Assembly: GCF_001557535.2 (NCBI RefSeq) | Contig: NZ_CP014308.1 | Location: 62,001 to 126,000 of the forward strand | Length of the DNA: 64,000 nucleotides | Reading direction: 5' to 3' | DNA from: Burkholderia sp. PAMC 26561 | GTDB taxonomy: Bacteria > Pseudomonadota > Gammaproteobacteria > Burkholderiales > Burkholderiaceae | Shown: positions 18,410-27,212 of the stretch, in pieces | Position numbering within the stretch: position 1 is the first letter of the stretch | Layout: each line of letters opens with the position of its first letter | Program-made: the position numbers and the translations under genes | The notes under the pieces: model-generated | Told to the model about the DNA's origin: nothing | Database searches by the model: none | The model's input: only the letters and a program-made list of their open reading frames with translations

Positions 18410-20065
18410 ATGAAACCGTTTTCGCTACAGGGTAATCGCGGCGCTGGCTTTATTCCCGAAGGGGGCGCCAAAGCCCACGCCAAGACTACAGTCAAGGCCG
18501 CCGGCAGGAGCGGCCGGTCGTTGTCCGTCGGGGCGTCGCTTCGTGTGGCGTTTTCGCTGCTGCTAGTCGGCACGCTCGCCATTGGCGTGATCGCGTTGAC
18601 ACAGATCAACCGCCTTAACAGTTCAACCGATTCGATTTATCGCGAGGGTTATGTCGCTAACCGTGCTGTCGAAGAACTACGCAGCGCCGTGCTGCGCGCG
18701 AGCCGCTCGCAAAAGATGCTGATTACGGCGACGACTGCGAAGGAACGCGACGAACTCGGCACCGACATCGAGCACGCGCTCGCCGATATCGGTCGGGAGC
18801 AACAGGACCTGCAAGGGTACGCAGACCCGTCGGGCGACCAGAAGCGTCTGGCGTCCGGCGTTGGGGCCTGGAGCGCCGATCTGCGGGCCTTTGTGAAGTT
18901 GGTGAAGGAACAGCCGCTCGATCTGTCGCAGATGAACTGGCAAGTGGGTATCCAGGACGTCTCGCTGCTGGTGGCGACGGGAAAACTCGAAAAGCTCGTC
19001 AATGTGCTCATCGAGCAACGTGGCGTCGCGGCGAAAGCGACCATCGATTCGGCGGCGTCCATCTATCACGCATCTTTTGTGATGGTGGCCGCGTTGACCC
19101 TGTTGCTGATCGTACTAGCGGTCTCGGTCAGCGAATGGGTCGTGCGGCGGCTTGCCAAACAACTTGGCGGCGAACCCGTCTACGCGGTGGAAATCGCGAG
19201 CCGGATCGCCGCAGGCGATCTGTCCAACCAAATTGCGCTCGCCAAACGCGATAACACTAGCTTGCTCCATGCGCTCTCGGGCATGCAGCATGATTTATCA
19301 ACGACAGTCGGCGAAATCGCGGCCAGCGCGGAAGCGATCGCATCGGCGTCCAACGAAATCTCGCAGGGCAATGTGGATTTGTCGCAGCGCACGGAACAGC
19401 AGGCGGTCGCGCTTGAAAGGACGGCTTCGAGCATGGAGGAATTGACGTCCACCGTACGCCAAAACGCTGATAACGCGAAGCAGGCGAGCGCGCTGGCTTA
19501 CAACGCATCGGAGATTGCGGAGAAGGGGGGCGTGGTGGTCGGACGAGTGGTGGCGACCATGGAGCAGATCAATTCGAGCGCGAAGAGCATTGGCGACATC
19601 ATCGGGGTGATCGAAGGCATTGCATTCCAGACGAATATTCTTGCGCTCAACGCTGCCGTGGAGGCGGCACGGGCAGGTGAAGAGGGGCGTGGATTCGCGG
19701 TCGTCGCGGGGGAAGTGCGAAACCTCGCGCAACGTTCGTCGGCCGCGGCGAAGGAGATTAAGGGCTTGATCCATGCATCGGTCGCGCGTGTTTCCGATGG
19801 CTCGACCTTCGCTCACGAAGCTGGCGCGACTATGGAAGAAGTCGTGAAGGCGGTCAAGCGCGTGACGGACATCATGGAGGAAATTTCGGCGGCATCTGCG
19901 GAGCAGAGCAGCGGCCTTGAGGAAATCAATCACGCCGTTACGCAGATGGACGCGGGCACGCAGCAAAACGCGGCGCTGGTCGAGCAGGCGACTGCAGCGG
20001 CGCAGTCGCTCGACGACCAAGCCCATGCATTGAAACATCTGGTCGGAAAGTTTCAACTCGTTTGA
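18410..20065 (+). CDS. Methyl-accepting chemotaxis protein
   Basis: The 551-residue inner-membrane receptor has TM1 around residues 45-65 ([18 protein letters not shown]), a four-helix-bundle-like periplasmic domain with [21 protein letters not shown]2 around 220-240 ([16 protein letters not shown]), a HAMP segment ([19 protein letters not shown]) and a class 36H-like signalling domain. The hairpin tip that contacts CheA/CheW is [20 protein letters not shown] followed by [15 protein letters not shown]. No C-terminal NWETF-type pentapeptide, so methylation would depend on other receptors. Ligand unknown; no che genes in the window. Confidence 0.93.
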   Translation: MKPFSLQGNRGAGFIPEGGAKAHAKTTVKAAGRSGRSLSVGASLRVAFSLLLVGTLAIGVIALTQINRLNSSTDSIYREGYVANRAVEELRSAVLRASRSQKMLITATTAKERDELGTDIEHALADIGREQQDLQGYADPSGDQKRLASGVGAWSADLRAFVKLVKEQPLDLSQMNWQVGIQDVSLLVATGKLEKLVNVLIEQRGVAAKATIDSAASIYHASFVMVAALTLLLIVLAVSVSEWVVRRLAKQLGGEPVYAVEIASRIAAGDLSNQIALAKRDNTSLLHALSGMQHDLSTTVGEIAASAEAIASASNEISQGNVDLSQRTEQQAVALERTASSMEELTSTVRQNADNAKQASALAYNASEIAEKGGVVVGRVVATMEQINSSAKSIGDIIGVIEGIAFQTNILALNAAVEAARAGEEGRGFAVVAGEVRNLAQRSSAAAKEIKGLIHASVARVSDGSTFAHEAGATMEEVVKAVKRVTDIMEEISAASAEQSSGLEEINHAVTQMDAGTQQNAALVEQATAAAQSLDDQAHALKHLVGKFQLV

Positions 20066-20497
20066 TGTTGTGTGCGGCTGTTTTCCTGAGCCTAGAGGAT
20101 GCTGCGGGTGTCGCGGTAAAGTGGCGGAGCGCGCAACAGCGATGTGTTGCGGATAGCTTACCTGACCAACGAATTTGGAACCGCTTTTGTCGGTAATTAC
20201 CGTTTCGGCTACGCTTTTTCGCGGGTCAATCTGTGTCGTGGGGTAGTGATCTTTCGTGGCAATTTTTGGCGGTTAGTGTACGGACCGTACTTATCGGGAT
20301 GCCTCGAACCTCACACCATTTGAATCAGAAAAATGTGGTAATCGCGACAGGGGCGACTCTGTCGCCTTGCTCGAACGGCTATCACAGGCGAGGCTAGCAT
20401 CGCCATTGCCGGCGCGACCAGCTCAGGCAATCGACGTGCACTGTTGCTGCGCCTCTCGTCGTGATTTACATCGGTTGAGCAAAATGGACGGACCTTA
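20066..20497. other. Intergenic, possible trace of mobile DNA
   Basis: Minus-strand frame around 20170-20240 reads VAETVITDKSGSKFVGQV, faintly like the IS6 transposase core (ETVTIDKSGSN). No ends or other parts are visible. Otherwise nothing seen. Confidence 0.3.
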
Positions 20498-20983
20498 TCA
20501 CGGCTTCGTTATCGCCCGTCGGAATGCCTTGAGTGTCTCGGCGCTTACATAATGCTCTATGCCTTCGGCATCGAGCCGAGCCGTTTCCGCACTCACGCCT
20601 AGCGATCGAAGAAAGTCCTCGACGATCTGATGGCGCACTCGGCTTCGGTGCGCGACCTCACGACCTGCATCGGTCAGAAAAACGCCTCGATAGGGCTTCC
20701 GAGAGATCAGACCCTTCTCCGACAAACGGGCAAGCATCTTAGCGACGGTCGGCTGCGCTACGCCGAGCCGCGCAGCGATGTCAACCTGCCGCGCCTCATG
20801 GCCGTCATCGATTAAATCGGCTATCAGCTCGACATAGTCCTCGACCAAAGCCATCCGACTCGCCTCACGCGTCTGGCGGAACGCTTCCGAATGCCTATCG
20901 GCGTCAATCAGCGGTTTCTCACGCGGCGCAAACTGACGCATATGTTTGGTGTCCTTGCCGATGTTTTTGATTTGCCAATGCAA
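20498..20983 (-). CDS. mntR: Manganese-responsive repressor MntR
   Basis: The 161-residue product is a DtxR/MntR-family metalloregulator. The N-terminal winged helix contains [20 protein letters not shown] and [20 protein letters not shown], and the metal-binding/dimer domain has [17 protein letters not shown] and [13 protein letters not shown] with the conserved His/Glu ligands. The closest layout is E. coli MntR. The gene is divergent from mntH 209 bases away, and both sides of that gap carry MntR-box-like palindromes, so it should repress manganese import (and itself) when Mn(II) is plentiful. Confidence 0.93.
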   Translation of the reverse strand: MHWQIKNIGKDTKHMRQFAPREKPLIDADRHSEAFRQTREASRMALVEDYVELIADLIDDGHEARQVDIAARLGVAQPTVAKMLARLSEKGLISRKPYRGVFLTDAGREVAHRSRVRHQIVEDFLRSLGVSAETARLDAEGIEHYVSAETLKAFRRAITKP

Positions 20984-20997
20984 CGTCTTTTAGCTTT

Positions 20998-21013
20998 TAT
21001 AGCACATGCTTAA
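20998..21013. promoter_or_regulatory. MntR-box-like palindrome in front of mntR
   Basis: TATAGC-ACAT-GCTTAA has the 6-4-6 layout of the E. coli MntR box (CATAGC-AAAG-GCTATG as I recall it) and lies 15 bases upstream of the mntR start. It would allow autoregulation. Weaker match than the mntH-side site. Confidence 0.45.
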
Positions 21014-21107
21014 ATTTCTTCACCAAGGGCTAACCCCACATTGGCGAATCCGTGCCCTCGGTGAGATATGGATCGGCCGGCCCGAGGTGCGACTCGCTTC
21101 GCTAAAT

Positions 21108-21129
21108 AAGTATAGCAAAGGGTATATAG
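21108..21129. promoter_or_regulatory. MntR-box-like operator upstream of mntH
   Basis: AAGTATAGCAAAGGGTATAT (21108-21127, followed by AG) keeps the core ATAGCAAAGG-TAT of the E. coli mntH MntR site. It lies 63 bases upstream of the mntH ATG, in promoter position. Confidence 0.65.
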
Positions 21130-21191
21130 TAGAGACATATCGTAGAAACGGCGGTCGCCGGCAACTTTGCGAAATTCATCGGGAAACTTAA

Positions 21192-22550
21192 ATGTCAGAT
21201 CCGAGGAGCACTTCGAATTCCCGATCCGCCTGGAAATTTTCCAGGCCGGACGAGGATTTTCAGCCAAGTCTGCGCGAAGTTAATGCTTCGATCCACGTGC
21301 CCCAGGGCGGCCATTGGATAAGGCGGTTGCTTGCATTCATGGGTCCCGGTTATATGATCTCGGTCGGCTACATGGATCCCGGCAATTGGGCGACTGATTT
21401 AGCTGGTGGCGCGCAGTTTGGTTACACCCTGCTTTCGGTCATTCTGCTGTCGAATTTGATGGCAATTTTGTTGCAGGCGCTATCGGCGCGGCTTGGTATT
21501 GTGACGGGGCGCGACCTTGCTCAGGCGTGCCGCGACCATTATTCGCGCCCTGTCAACATCATGCTCTGGCTTGCGTGTGAAATTGCGATTGTTGCGTGTG
21601 ATCTGGCGGAAGTCATTGGTACGGCCATCGCATTGCAGTTGTTGTTCGGCATCCCCCTTGTAGCCGGAGCACTGCTCACCGCACTCGATGCTTTTCTATT
21701 GTTGCTGTTGATGAACAGAGGCTTTCGGTTTCTCGAGGCTTTTGTCATTGCCCTTCTGGTTGTGATTGCGGTCTGCTTCGGCATTCAAATCTTTGCGGCG
21801 GCACCCCCGGTCGCGGCGGTACTGCACGGTTTCATTCCGAAAGCCGAGATCGTGACCAATCACGAGATGCTCTACGTGGCGATCGGCATTATCGGCGCCA
21901 CGGTGATGCCGCATAACCTTTATCTTCATTCATCGATCGTGCAGACCCGGTCCTACGAACGAAACGATGCTGGTCGGCGCGACGCAATCAAGTGGGCCGT
22001 GGCCGATAGCACGATTGCGCTTATGCTCGCTTTGTTTATAAACGCGGCGATCCTTATTGTGGCCGCTGCGGCCTTTCATGGCAGCGGACATACCGACGTC
22101 GCTGAGATTGGCCAGGCATTCAAGCTGTTGTCCCCGCTCCTGGGCCTTGGAATCGCGTCGACCCTCTTCGCAATCGCGCTGCTTGCATCGGGTATCAATT
22201 CGACGGTGACCGCGACGCTGGCAGGACAGATTGTGATGGAAGGTTTCTTGCGCCTTCGCATCCCGAACTGGGCTCGCCGTTTGCTTACCCGCGGCATCGC
22301 CATCGTTCCTGTAGTGATAGTCACCGCAATTTATGGTGAAAAGGGCACTGCTCAACTCCTCGTATTAAGCCAAGTCGTTCTATCGATGCAACTGCCGTTC
22401 GCGATCATTCCACTCGTACGGTTCGTAACCGATCGACAAAAGATGGGGAAGTTTGTGGTCCCCAAGTTGATCACAGCTTTGTCATGGGCCGTAGGCGGAA
22501 TCATCCTTGTCTTGAACTTCAAGTTGTTATATGACACGTTATTAAGTTGA
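21192..22550 (+). CDS. mntH: Nramp-family Mn(II) transporter MntH
   Basis: The 452-residue, 11-helix inner-membrane protein imports manganese (and possibly iron) with protons. The metal-site motif in TM1 is [11 protein letters not shown], the TM6 motif is [19 protein letters not shown], and [11 protein letters not shown] and other Nramp signatures are intact. Length is normal. It is divergent from mntR and has an MntR-box-like operator upstream. The N-terminal extension of about 40 polar residues before the first helix is longer than in E. coli. Confidence 0.95.
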   Translation: MSDPRSTSNSRSAWKFSRPDEDFQPSLREVNASIHVPQGGHWIRRLLAFMGPGYMISVGYMDPGNWATDLAGGAQFGYTLLSVILLSNLMAILLQALSARLGIVTGRDLAQACRDHYSRPVNIMLWLACEIAIVACDLAEVIGTAIALQLLFGIPLVAGALLTALDAFLLLLLMNRGFRFLEAFVIALLVVIAVCFGIQIFAAAPPVAAVLHGFIPKAEIVTNHEMLYVAIGIIGATVMPHNLYLHSSIVQTRSYERNDAGRRDAIKWAVADSTIALMLALFINAAILIVAAAAFHGSGHTDVAEIGQAFKLLSPLLGLGIASTLFAIALLASGINSTVTATLAGQIVMEGFLRLRIPNWARRLLTRGIAIVPVVIVTAIYGEKGTAQLLVLSQVVLSMQLPFAIIPLVRFVTDRQKMGKFVVPKLITALSWAVGGIILVLNFKLLYDTLLS

Positions 22551-23114
22551 TGAATATTGAAGACGTTCGACGCCAGACCTCATTCGGGTCATTAGACAAA
22601 GCGCGAGGCGGCTATCACAACACATTCATGCCGAAAGCCCGGGCGTCTGGTGATGAGCGATCGCATATTGACTCCAGCCGAGGACCTCTATTAATTTTGG
22701 CATGCATGTGCGGTGCGTGGGCGTTGTCTTTACTTCAAAAAGAAACGGGCTACCGTCCATTTTTGAGAACATGCGCAACGCGATCGCCAAGCGGAAACCT
22801 ATGGGCCGTTCCGGTAGGGCGGTCACGGGTTTCGGTCCGTCGATCGCCAACGACCGGAATCGCTAGCCACATTCACGGCAATGTGCAGTCGCAGCGCACG
22901 TCGTGCCTCCTTGCATACCTGCAGCACAGCAACCAGAGAATCATCAACACGACGGCGCGACCCAGCCAAAATGATTCAGACGCGCTCAACCTAGAATATT
23001 TTTTCGCCTGACTGCATCCGACCCGATTCTTCGCGTGTAGTACCAGCAACCGCCCCTTATGCGGTTGATTCTCAACCCGCCACACCCACGCGTTGCTCTT
23101 GTCGGAGAAAGAAC
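22551..23114. other. Intergenic, no supported gene
   Basis: About 560 bases. Open frames exist on both strands but show no family resemblance, no ribosome site and poor codon pattern, and may be decayed mobile DNA. The last bases hold the ribosome site (GGAGAAAGAAC) of the DUF3455 gene. Confidence 0.45.
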
Positions 23115-23678
23115 ATGAATCATCACTCGTTGCTCCAGTCATCCGTTGCCGTCACGCTAGTCGCCGCAGGGCTGCTTTCCGGTTGCAGCGCGATGGACAC
23201 ACACTCACCGAGCTTTTCGCAAGATTCTTTGCCCGACTCCGTTAAAGTCCCTGCAGGGCATAAAGTCGCGATGGAAACCGTGGGCATGGGCGAAATAACC
23301 TACGAGTGTAAGGACAAGGCCAATGCTCCCGGCACCGTGGAATGGACGTTTATCGGGCCCAAGGCCGCGTTGAAAGATCGGTCCGGCAAGCAGGTCGGCA
23401 CCTACTATGGGCCGCCCGCAACGTGGGAGGCGAAGGACGGGTCCAAACTGACCGGCACGCAGCAGGCAATCGCTCCGTCCGGCCCGGGGAACCTGCCGTT
23501 TCAGTTGGTCAAGGCGAACCCCGCCACGGGTACGGGCGCGATGAGCGGCGTGGCGTATATCCAGCGCGTCGCGCTCACCGGCGGCGTTGCGCCGAAGTCC
23601 CCCTGCGCCGCTGAAACACGCGGCCGTCGCGACACAGTTGCCTACCAGGCAGACTACATTTTCTGGAAGGCAGAATAA
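23115..23678 (+). CDS. DUF3455-family lipoprotein
   Basis: The 187-residue product has a lipoprotein signal (LVAAGLLSGCSAM; lipid on Cys24) and the DUF3455 body: VPAGHKVAMETVGMGEITYE, then CKDKANAPGTVEWTFIGP, YYGPPATWEAKDGSKLTG and the C-terminal TVAYQADYIFWKAE. Members are exported and of unknown function. Its stop is followed by a strong terminator, then the ECF sigma/anti-sigma genes on the same strand. The same neighbourhood occurs in related bacteria to my recollection, suggesting the lipoprotein is part of that stress regulon. Confidence 0.88.
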   Translation: MNHHSLLQSSVAVTLVAAGLLSGCSAMDTHSPSFSQDSLPDSVKVPAGHKVAMETVGMGEITYECKDKANAPGTVEWTFIGPKAALKDRSGKQVGTYYGPPATWEAKDGSKLTGTQQAIAPSGPGNLPFQLVKANPATGTGAMSGVAYIQRVALTGGVAPKSPCAAETRGRRDTVAYQADYIFWKAE

Positions 23679-23695
23679 GCCAGCAGCCCGTAATC

Positions 23696-23735
23696 GAAAG
23701 CATCGTGTAATATCCGATTGCGATGCTTTCTTTTA
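23696..23735 (+). terminator. Rho-independent terminator after the DUF3455 gene
   Basis: GAAAGCATCG (23696-23705) and CGATGCTTTC (23721-23730) form a perfect 10-base stem with a 15-base loop, followed by TTTTA. It begins 18 bases after the DUF3455 stop and ends 25 bases before the sigma-factor start, separating the two units. Confidence 0.75.
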
Positions 23736-23759
23736 TTCGACCTGCCTAAATCATCATCC

Positions 23760-24326
23760 ATGCCTATACCGGTGACCGAGTTTGATTACGAAGCAGCCGT
23801 TACAGGGTGCGCCGCCGGAAACCACGAAGCGTTGCATCGCTTATATGAACAGGAAGGCGCCCGACTGCTCGGCGTCGCGCATAGGTTGGTTCGAGACATG
23901 GCGTTGGCAGAAGACGTTGTCCACGACGCCTTCGTCAATATATGGACGCATGCGGGCACCTTCAATGTGACTAAAGGTGCCGCGCGGGGCTGGATGTATA
24001 GCATTACGCGGCATCTCGCGTTCAATTCGATCCGAAAGCATCGCCGGGAAATCGAGGTCGATGAGAGCACTAAAGTCGCCATCGATGCGCGCGAATCGCT
24101 CGAAGCATGGCATGACATCACCGATGCCTTTGTCTGGAAGAGCAGTGCAGGGCGCATTGGTCCCTGTCTCGAGCGGCTTGAACCCGTCAGGCGAAACTGC
24201 ATTTTGCACGCGTATGTTGATGGACTCTCGCACAGCGAAATTGCCAGTCGCGTCGGCGCGCCCTTAGGCACGGTCAAGGCTTGGATCAAGCGCAGCCTCC
24301 AAGCCTTGAAGGAGTGCCTCGCGTGA
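23760..24326 (+). CDS. ECF RNA polymerase sigma factor (SigK-like)
   Basis: The 188-residue product (from MPIPVTEFDYEA) has sigma region 2 (LHRLYEQEGARLLGVAHRLV, then EDVVHDAFVNIWTHAGTF with the -10 recognition helix) and region 4 (LERLEPVRRNCILHAYVDGL, SHSEIASRVGAPLGTVKAWI). There is no region 3, so it is group IV. A start 14 codons earlier is possible but would lie inside the terminator region. The stop overlaps the GTG of the next gene, the cognate anti-sigma factor. Confidence 0.93.
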   Translation: MPIPVTEFDYEAAVTGCAAGNHEALHRLYEQEGARLLGVAHRLVRDMALAEDVVHDAFVNIWTHAGTFNVTKGAARGWMYSITRHLAFNSIRKHRREIEVDESTKVAIDARESLEAWHDITDAFVWKSSAGRIGPCLERLEPVRRNCILHAYVDGLSHSEIASRVGAPLGTVKAWIKRSLQALKECLA

Positions 24327-25069
24327 GCATTGACACTTCTTCCTCCGATGGTCCTGACCTCGATGAATTGGCGGGCGAGTATGTTCTGGGCACCTTATCG
24401 ACGGCGCAGCACGAAGATGTCAGCAAGCGAATGCTCACCGACCCGGCGTTACGCGCTGCGGTGCAAGAGTGGGAAGCGCGCCTGCTGCCGCTTACGTCGA
24501 TGACTGATCCTGTCGAACCCTCGACACGGCTGTGGCACCGCATCGAGCGCAGCGTCGATTTCGTCGAGCATGAGGCTGCTGCGCGCACTACCGTGCCTGC
24601 ATCCCAAACCAGCCGACTGACCCTCTGGCGCGACCTGATGTTCTGGCGCGGCATGTCAGCCGCAGGTTTCGCTGTTGCCGCAATTTTCGGCTCGCTGCTG
24701 CTGATACGGCAGAACACGCCGCCGACAGTACCCAAATACATGGTCGTGCTGGTCGCGCCGCAAGACAAGGCGCCGGGCTGGGTCATTCAGGTGAGCGCAG
24801 ATCGCGAACTACAACTGATTCCGTTGGGAAGCGTCGAGCTGCCGAGCGATCGCGCGTTGCAGTTCTGGACCAAGGGCGACGGCTGGAGTGCGCCGATATC
24901 GCTGGGTATGGTCAAGCAAGGCGCGACTTTGCGCGTCCCGGTGAGCAAGTTGCCATCGGTGCAAAAAAATCAGTTGTTCGAGCTCACGCTGGAGCCGCTT
25001 TCGGGTTCTCCAACGGGACGACCGTCCGGGCCTGTGGAGTTTATCGGCAGGGCCGCTCAAATAATGTAG
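24323..25069 (+). CDS. Membrane anti-sigma factor (RskA-like)
   Basis: The 248-residue product starts at GTG 24323, overlapping the sigma-factor stop (GTGA). The N-terminal cytoplasmic domain DLDELAGEYVLGTLSTAQHE with EWEARLLPLTSM is the anti-sigma-K type sigma-binding region; there is no zinc HxxxCxxC motif. One transmembrane helix (GFAVAAIFGSLLLIRQ) follows near residue 120 and the C-terminal periplasmic domain resembles RskA (MVVLVAPQDKAPGWVIQVSA, DRALQFWTKGDG). It should hold the sigma factor at the membrane until a periplasmic signal triggers proteolysis. Confidence 0.9.
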   Translation: MSIDTSSSDGPDLDELAGEYVLGTLSTAQHEDVSKRMLTDPALRAAVQEWEARLLPLTSMTDPVEPSTRLWHRIERSVDFVEHEAAARTTVPASQTSRLTLWRDLMFWRGMSAAGFAVAAIFGSLLLIRQNTPPTVPKYMVVLVAPQDKAPGWVIQVSADRELQLIPLGSVELPSDRALQFWTKGDGWSAPISLGMVKQGATLRVPVSKLPSVQKNQLFELTLEPLSGSPTGRPSGPVEFIGRAAQIM

Positions 25070-25207
25070 CCTGGAGGAGGTGTTAATTTGACGGCTATGG
25101 CGTTGATATCATCGGCAGTAACAATGTGTTCTACCCGCCTACGAAAAAGGACTTTTCAAGTTGAGCCAGCGCGATTCTTTCCGCGCTCGAAACACGGCTT
25201 GCAATGC

Positions 25208-25789
25208 CTAGAAATCCACCTGCAGCCTCGGCAATTGCCCGAGCTCAAGTCGCAGCGTTGCGCCGCTTGCCGTCACCGAAATATTGCGGGAGTCGGACCA
25301 AAAACGCTTTAAGGCTTACGTGAGATTTCCGTGGACCTGTAACACGTTAATTGGGACGTTTAGGGTTATATGGTCGTTCACGCCTAGAAGCCGTCGAACG
25401 TCCTGAACGGCAGCTTCTCTATGTAAATGCCGGTCCACGCTGCCGCTGAGTGTTATCCAACCGTTTTCCACATAGACCCCGACCGCGTCGGAGGAACGGA
25501 GACGTCCCAGGCCAGCCGATTTACGATCGCCGCTGCAATGTCGTCGTCCCTGCGCTTCGCGTCAAAGGCAAGGTGGACTTGGATGTTGTCCGCAACCGCC
25601 TCGACACCCTTCAGGCGCAGCGCAGCCGCATCGGAGGGATGTTTTTCCGCAAACGATGCAACGTGCCGGTCAACGTGACGATGCTGGCTGCCGTAACGCC
25701 GACATATGCAGCGGTGACGCTCGGTTCCTAGGCAAGTTCGGGTAGAACAGCCTTTTGTAGCTCGCTGTCATTGACTATGAACGCCATGA
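25208..25789 (-). pseudogene. BON-domain protein, degenerate (duplicate copy 1)
   Basis: The frame starts MAFIVNDSELQKAVLPELA and hits TAG where copy 2 (52.9 kb) has Trp. Downstream, other frames give LHRFAEK-type and VENDWITLSGSVDRHFHREA, RRLLGVTDMTDHITPNAPIN and DSRNISVTASGATL, i.e. successive BON (osmotically inducible, envelope-associated) domains. A base missing in CATCGTTTGCGG is shared with copy 2; an extra one-base loss near 25489 is private to this copy. The third BON domain is cut where the duplicated block ends. Non-functional. Confidence 0.75.
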
Positions 25790-27212
25790 TGTCTCCGGGA
25801 CCGATCAGGAATGCTTGGAGAATGCAATAAATGATGTTGCTGATGATAGAAGCCGTCGTGCGGTTTCGATAGAGTCGGAAACTACTCAACACATAGCAGC
25901 ATGCCGCGTGGACGCCAACTAGGGATTGTCGGACGCCGGCGACCAAAGACCGCATCGCCAATGTCTGCATTCGTTGACCCAGGTCAAGCCGAACCTCGTC
26001 GGCAAGTCTACACTCTGATCGTTAGAAAGCTCGTTTTCGCGCAAAAGGGGATTGACGTTGAGAGCATTCTTGTATCACGGACCCGGCGGAAGAAGCTCTC
26101 CAGAGTGGAAGGCGGGGAAGAGCATACCAAGCCGCCGGACATTTCCCGAGATGTGATCGACCACGCGATATTTCGAAAGGCTTCCGCTCTTTTTGCAGGC
26201 GGCTGAGCAAAAGGCAGAAATGTTCGTGACAAAGCGATCAAAGTGTTCGACGGCACCGGTGCTGTCATCCACACCGCCGTTGTAGCATCGATCTCTCGGA
26301 TACTGGTTGCCGCCCTCGGCATCGGTATCCTTTGCCGTTAGCTGCTGTGGCCGGCTTTTTTATTAATTGCCTCTGCCTCACCCAAAGATGGCGGCATGAA
26401 AGAATGTGTTGCTAATTGATGTGAGTAAGCGGGGGATAACTTGTGTATTTAAGGGTTTCGATGGACATGGCTGACCGTACGGAGACGCGGCGGCAGATGA
26501 CTCGTTTCGCGTTGCGAAAGGCCCTATCGGATTCCGCTGCCTTACGGTTCCAAGTGTGTCGGCGTGACAGCTCGATCGGCGACTGTCCCCAAGATGCGTC
26601 GCACTCGATCAAAGTCAACAGGCTTGACTAGGTAATGATCGATTCCAGCCTTCAACCCAAGCTGTCGATCTGTTTCGTGGCCATATCCAGTAATTGCGAC
26701 AAGAACCGTGTGGTCGAGGCTCGGTTGTTCTCTGATCCGCGATGCAACCTCGTAGCCGTTAAGCCCGGGCAAGCCTATGTCGAGAAGCACTACGTCAGGT
26801 CGAAATTCGGAGGCGGCTCGAAGTGCGCTATTGCCATCGTGCTCCGTCCTCACGGCATGCCCGAGCATTCCCACCAGCATCGCCATACTCTCTGCCGTGT
26901 CGACGTTGTCATCCACTACGAGAATACGCAATGCGGTCGATGATTCGATACTTGATTCGGTCACCGGCAACGCGAGCTTTGCTGACGATATTGCGATGGG
27001 CATGCGTATCACAAATTCCGTCCCTTCGTTCAAGACGCTATGAACGGCGATGATCCCATCGTGCATTTCCACGATACGTTTTACCAACGCAAGGCCGATC
27101 CCCAGTCCACCGCGGGAGCGTGCAAGGGACCGTTCTGCTTGTGTGAAGAGTTCGTAAATATGAGGTAGTAATTCCTGAGCTATGCCGACGCCGCTATCTT
27201 TTATGCGCACGA
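25248..27212. repeat. Direct duplication, copy 1 (about 2 kb)
   Basis: Starts at AGTCGCAGCGTTGCGCCGCT and ends at CGCACGA; the same block, with scattered substitutions and small indels, lies at 52401-54385 in the same orientation. It covers the BON pseudogene, a degenerate spacer and the 3' part of a hybrid kinase gene, which is intact here but truncated in copy 2, so this looks like the source copy. Confidence 0.85.
25790..26541. other. Degenerate spacer inside the duplicated block
   Basis: No gene I can support. Rightward scraps near 26220-26340 correspond to a 40-codon open frame that is intact in copy 2 (53390-53512) but frameshifted here. Confidence 0.45.

Noticed and set aside
20165-20240. 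IS6-transposase-like phrase ETVITDKSGS on the minus strand
   Set aside because: Only about a dozen residues resemble IS6 and no ends or other domains are present.
22547-23011. 154-residue rightward open frame after mntH
   Set aside because: No recognisable domain, poor codon pattern, no ribosome site; likely chance or decayed DNA.
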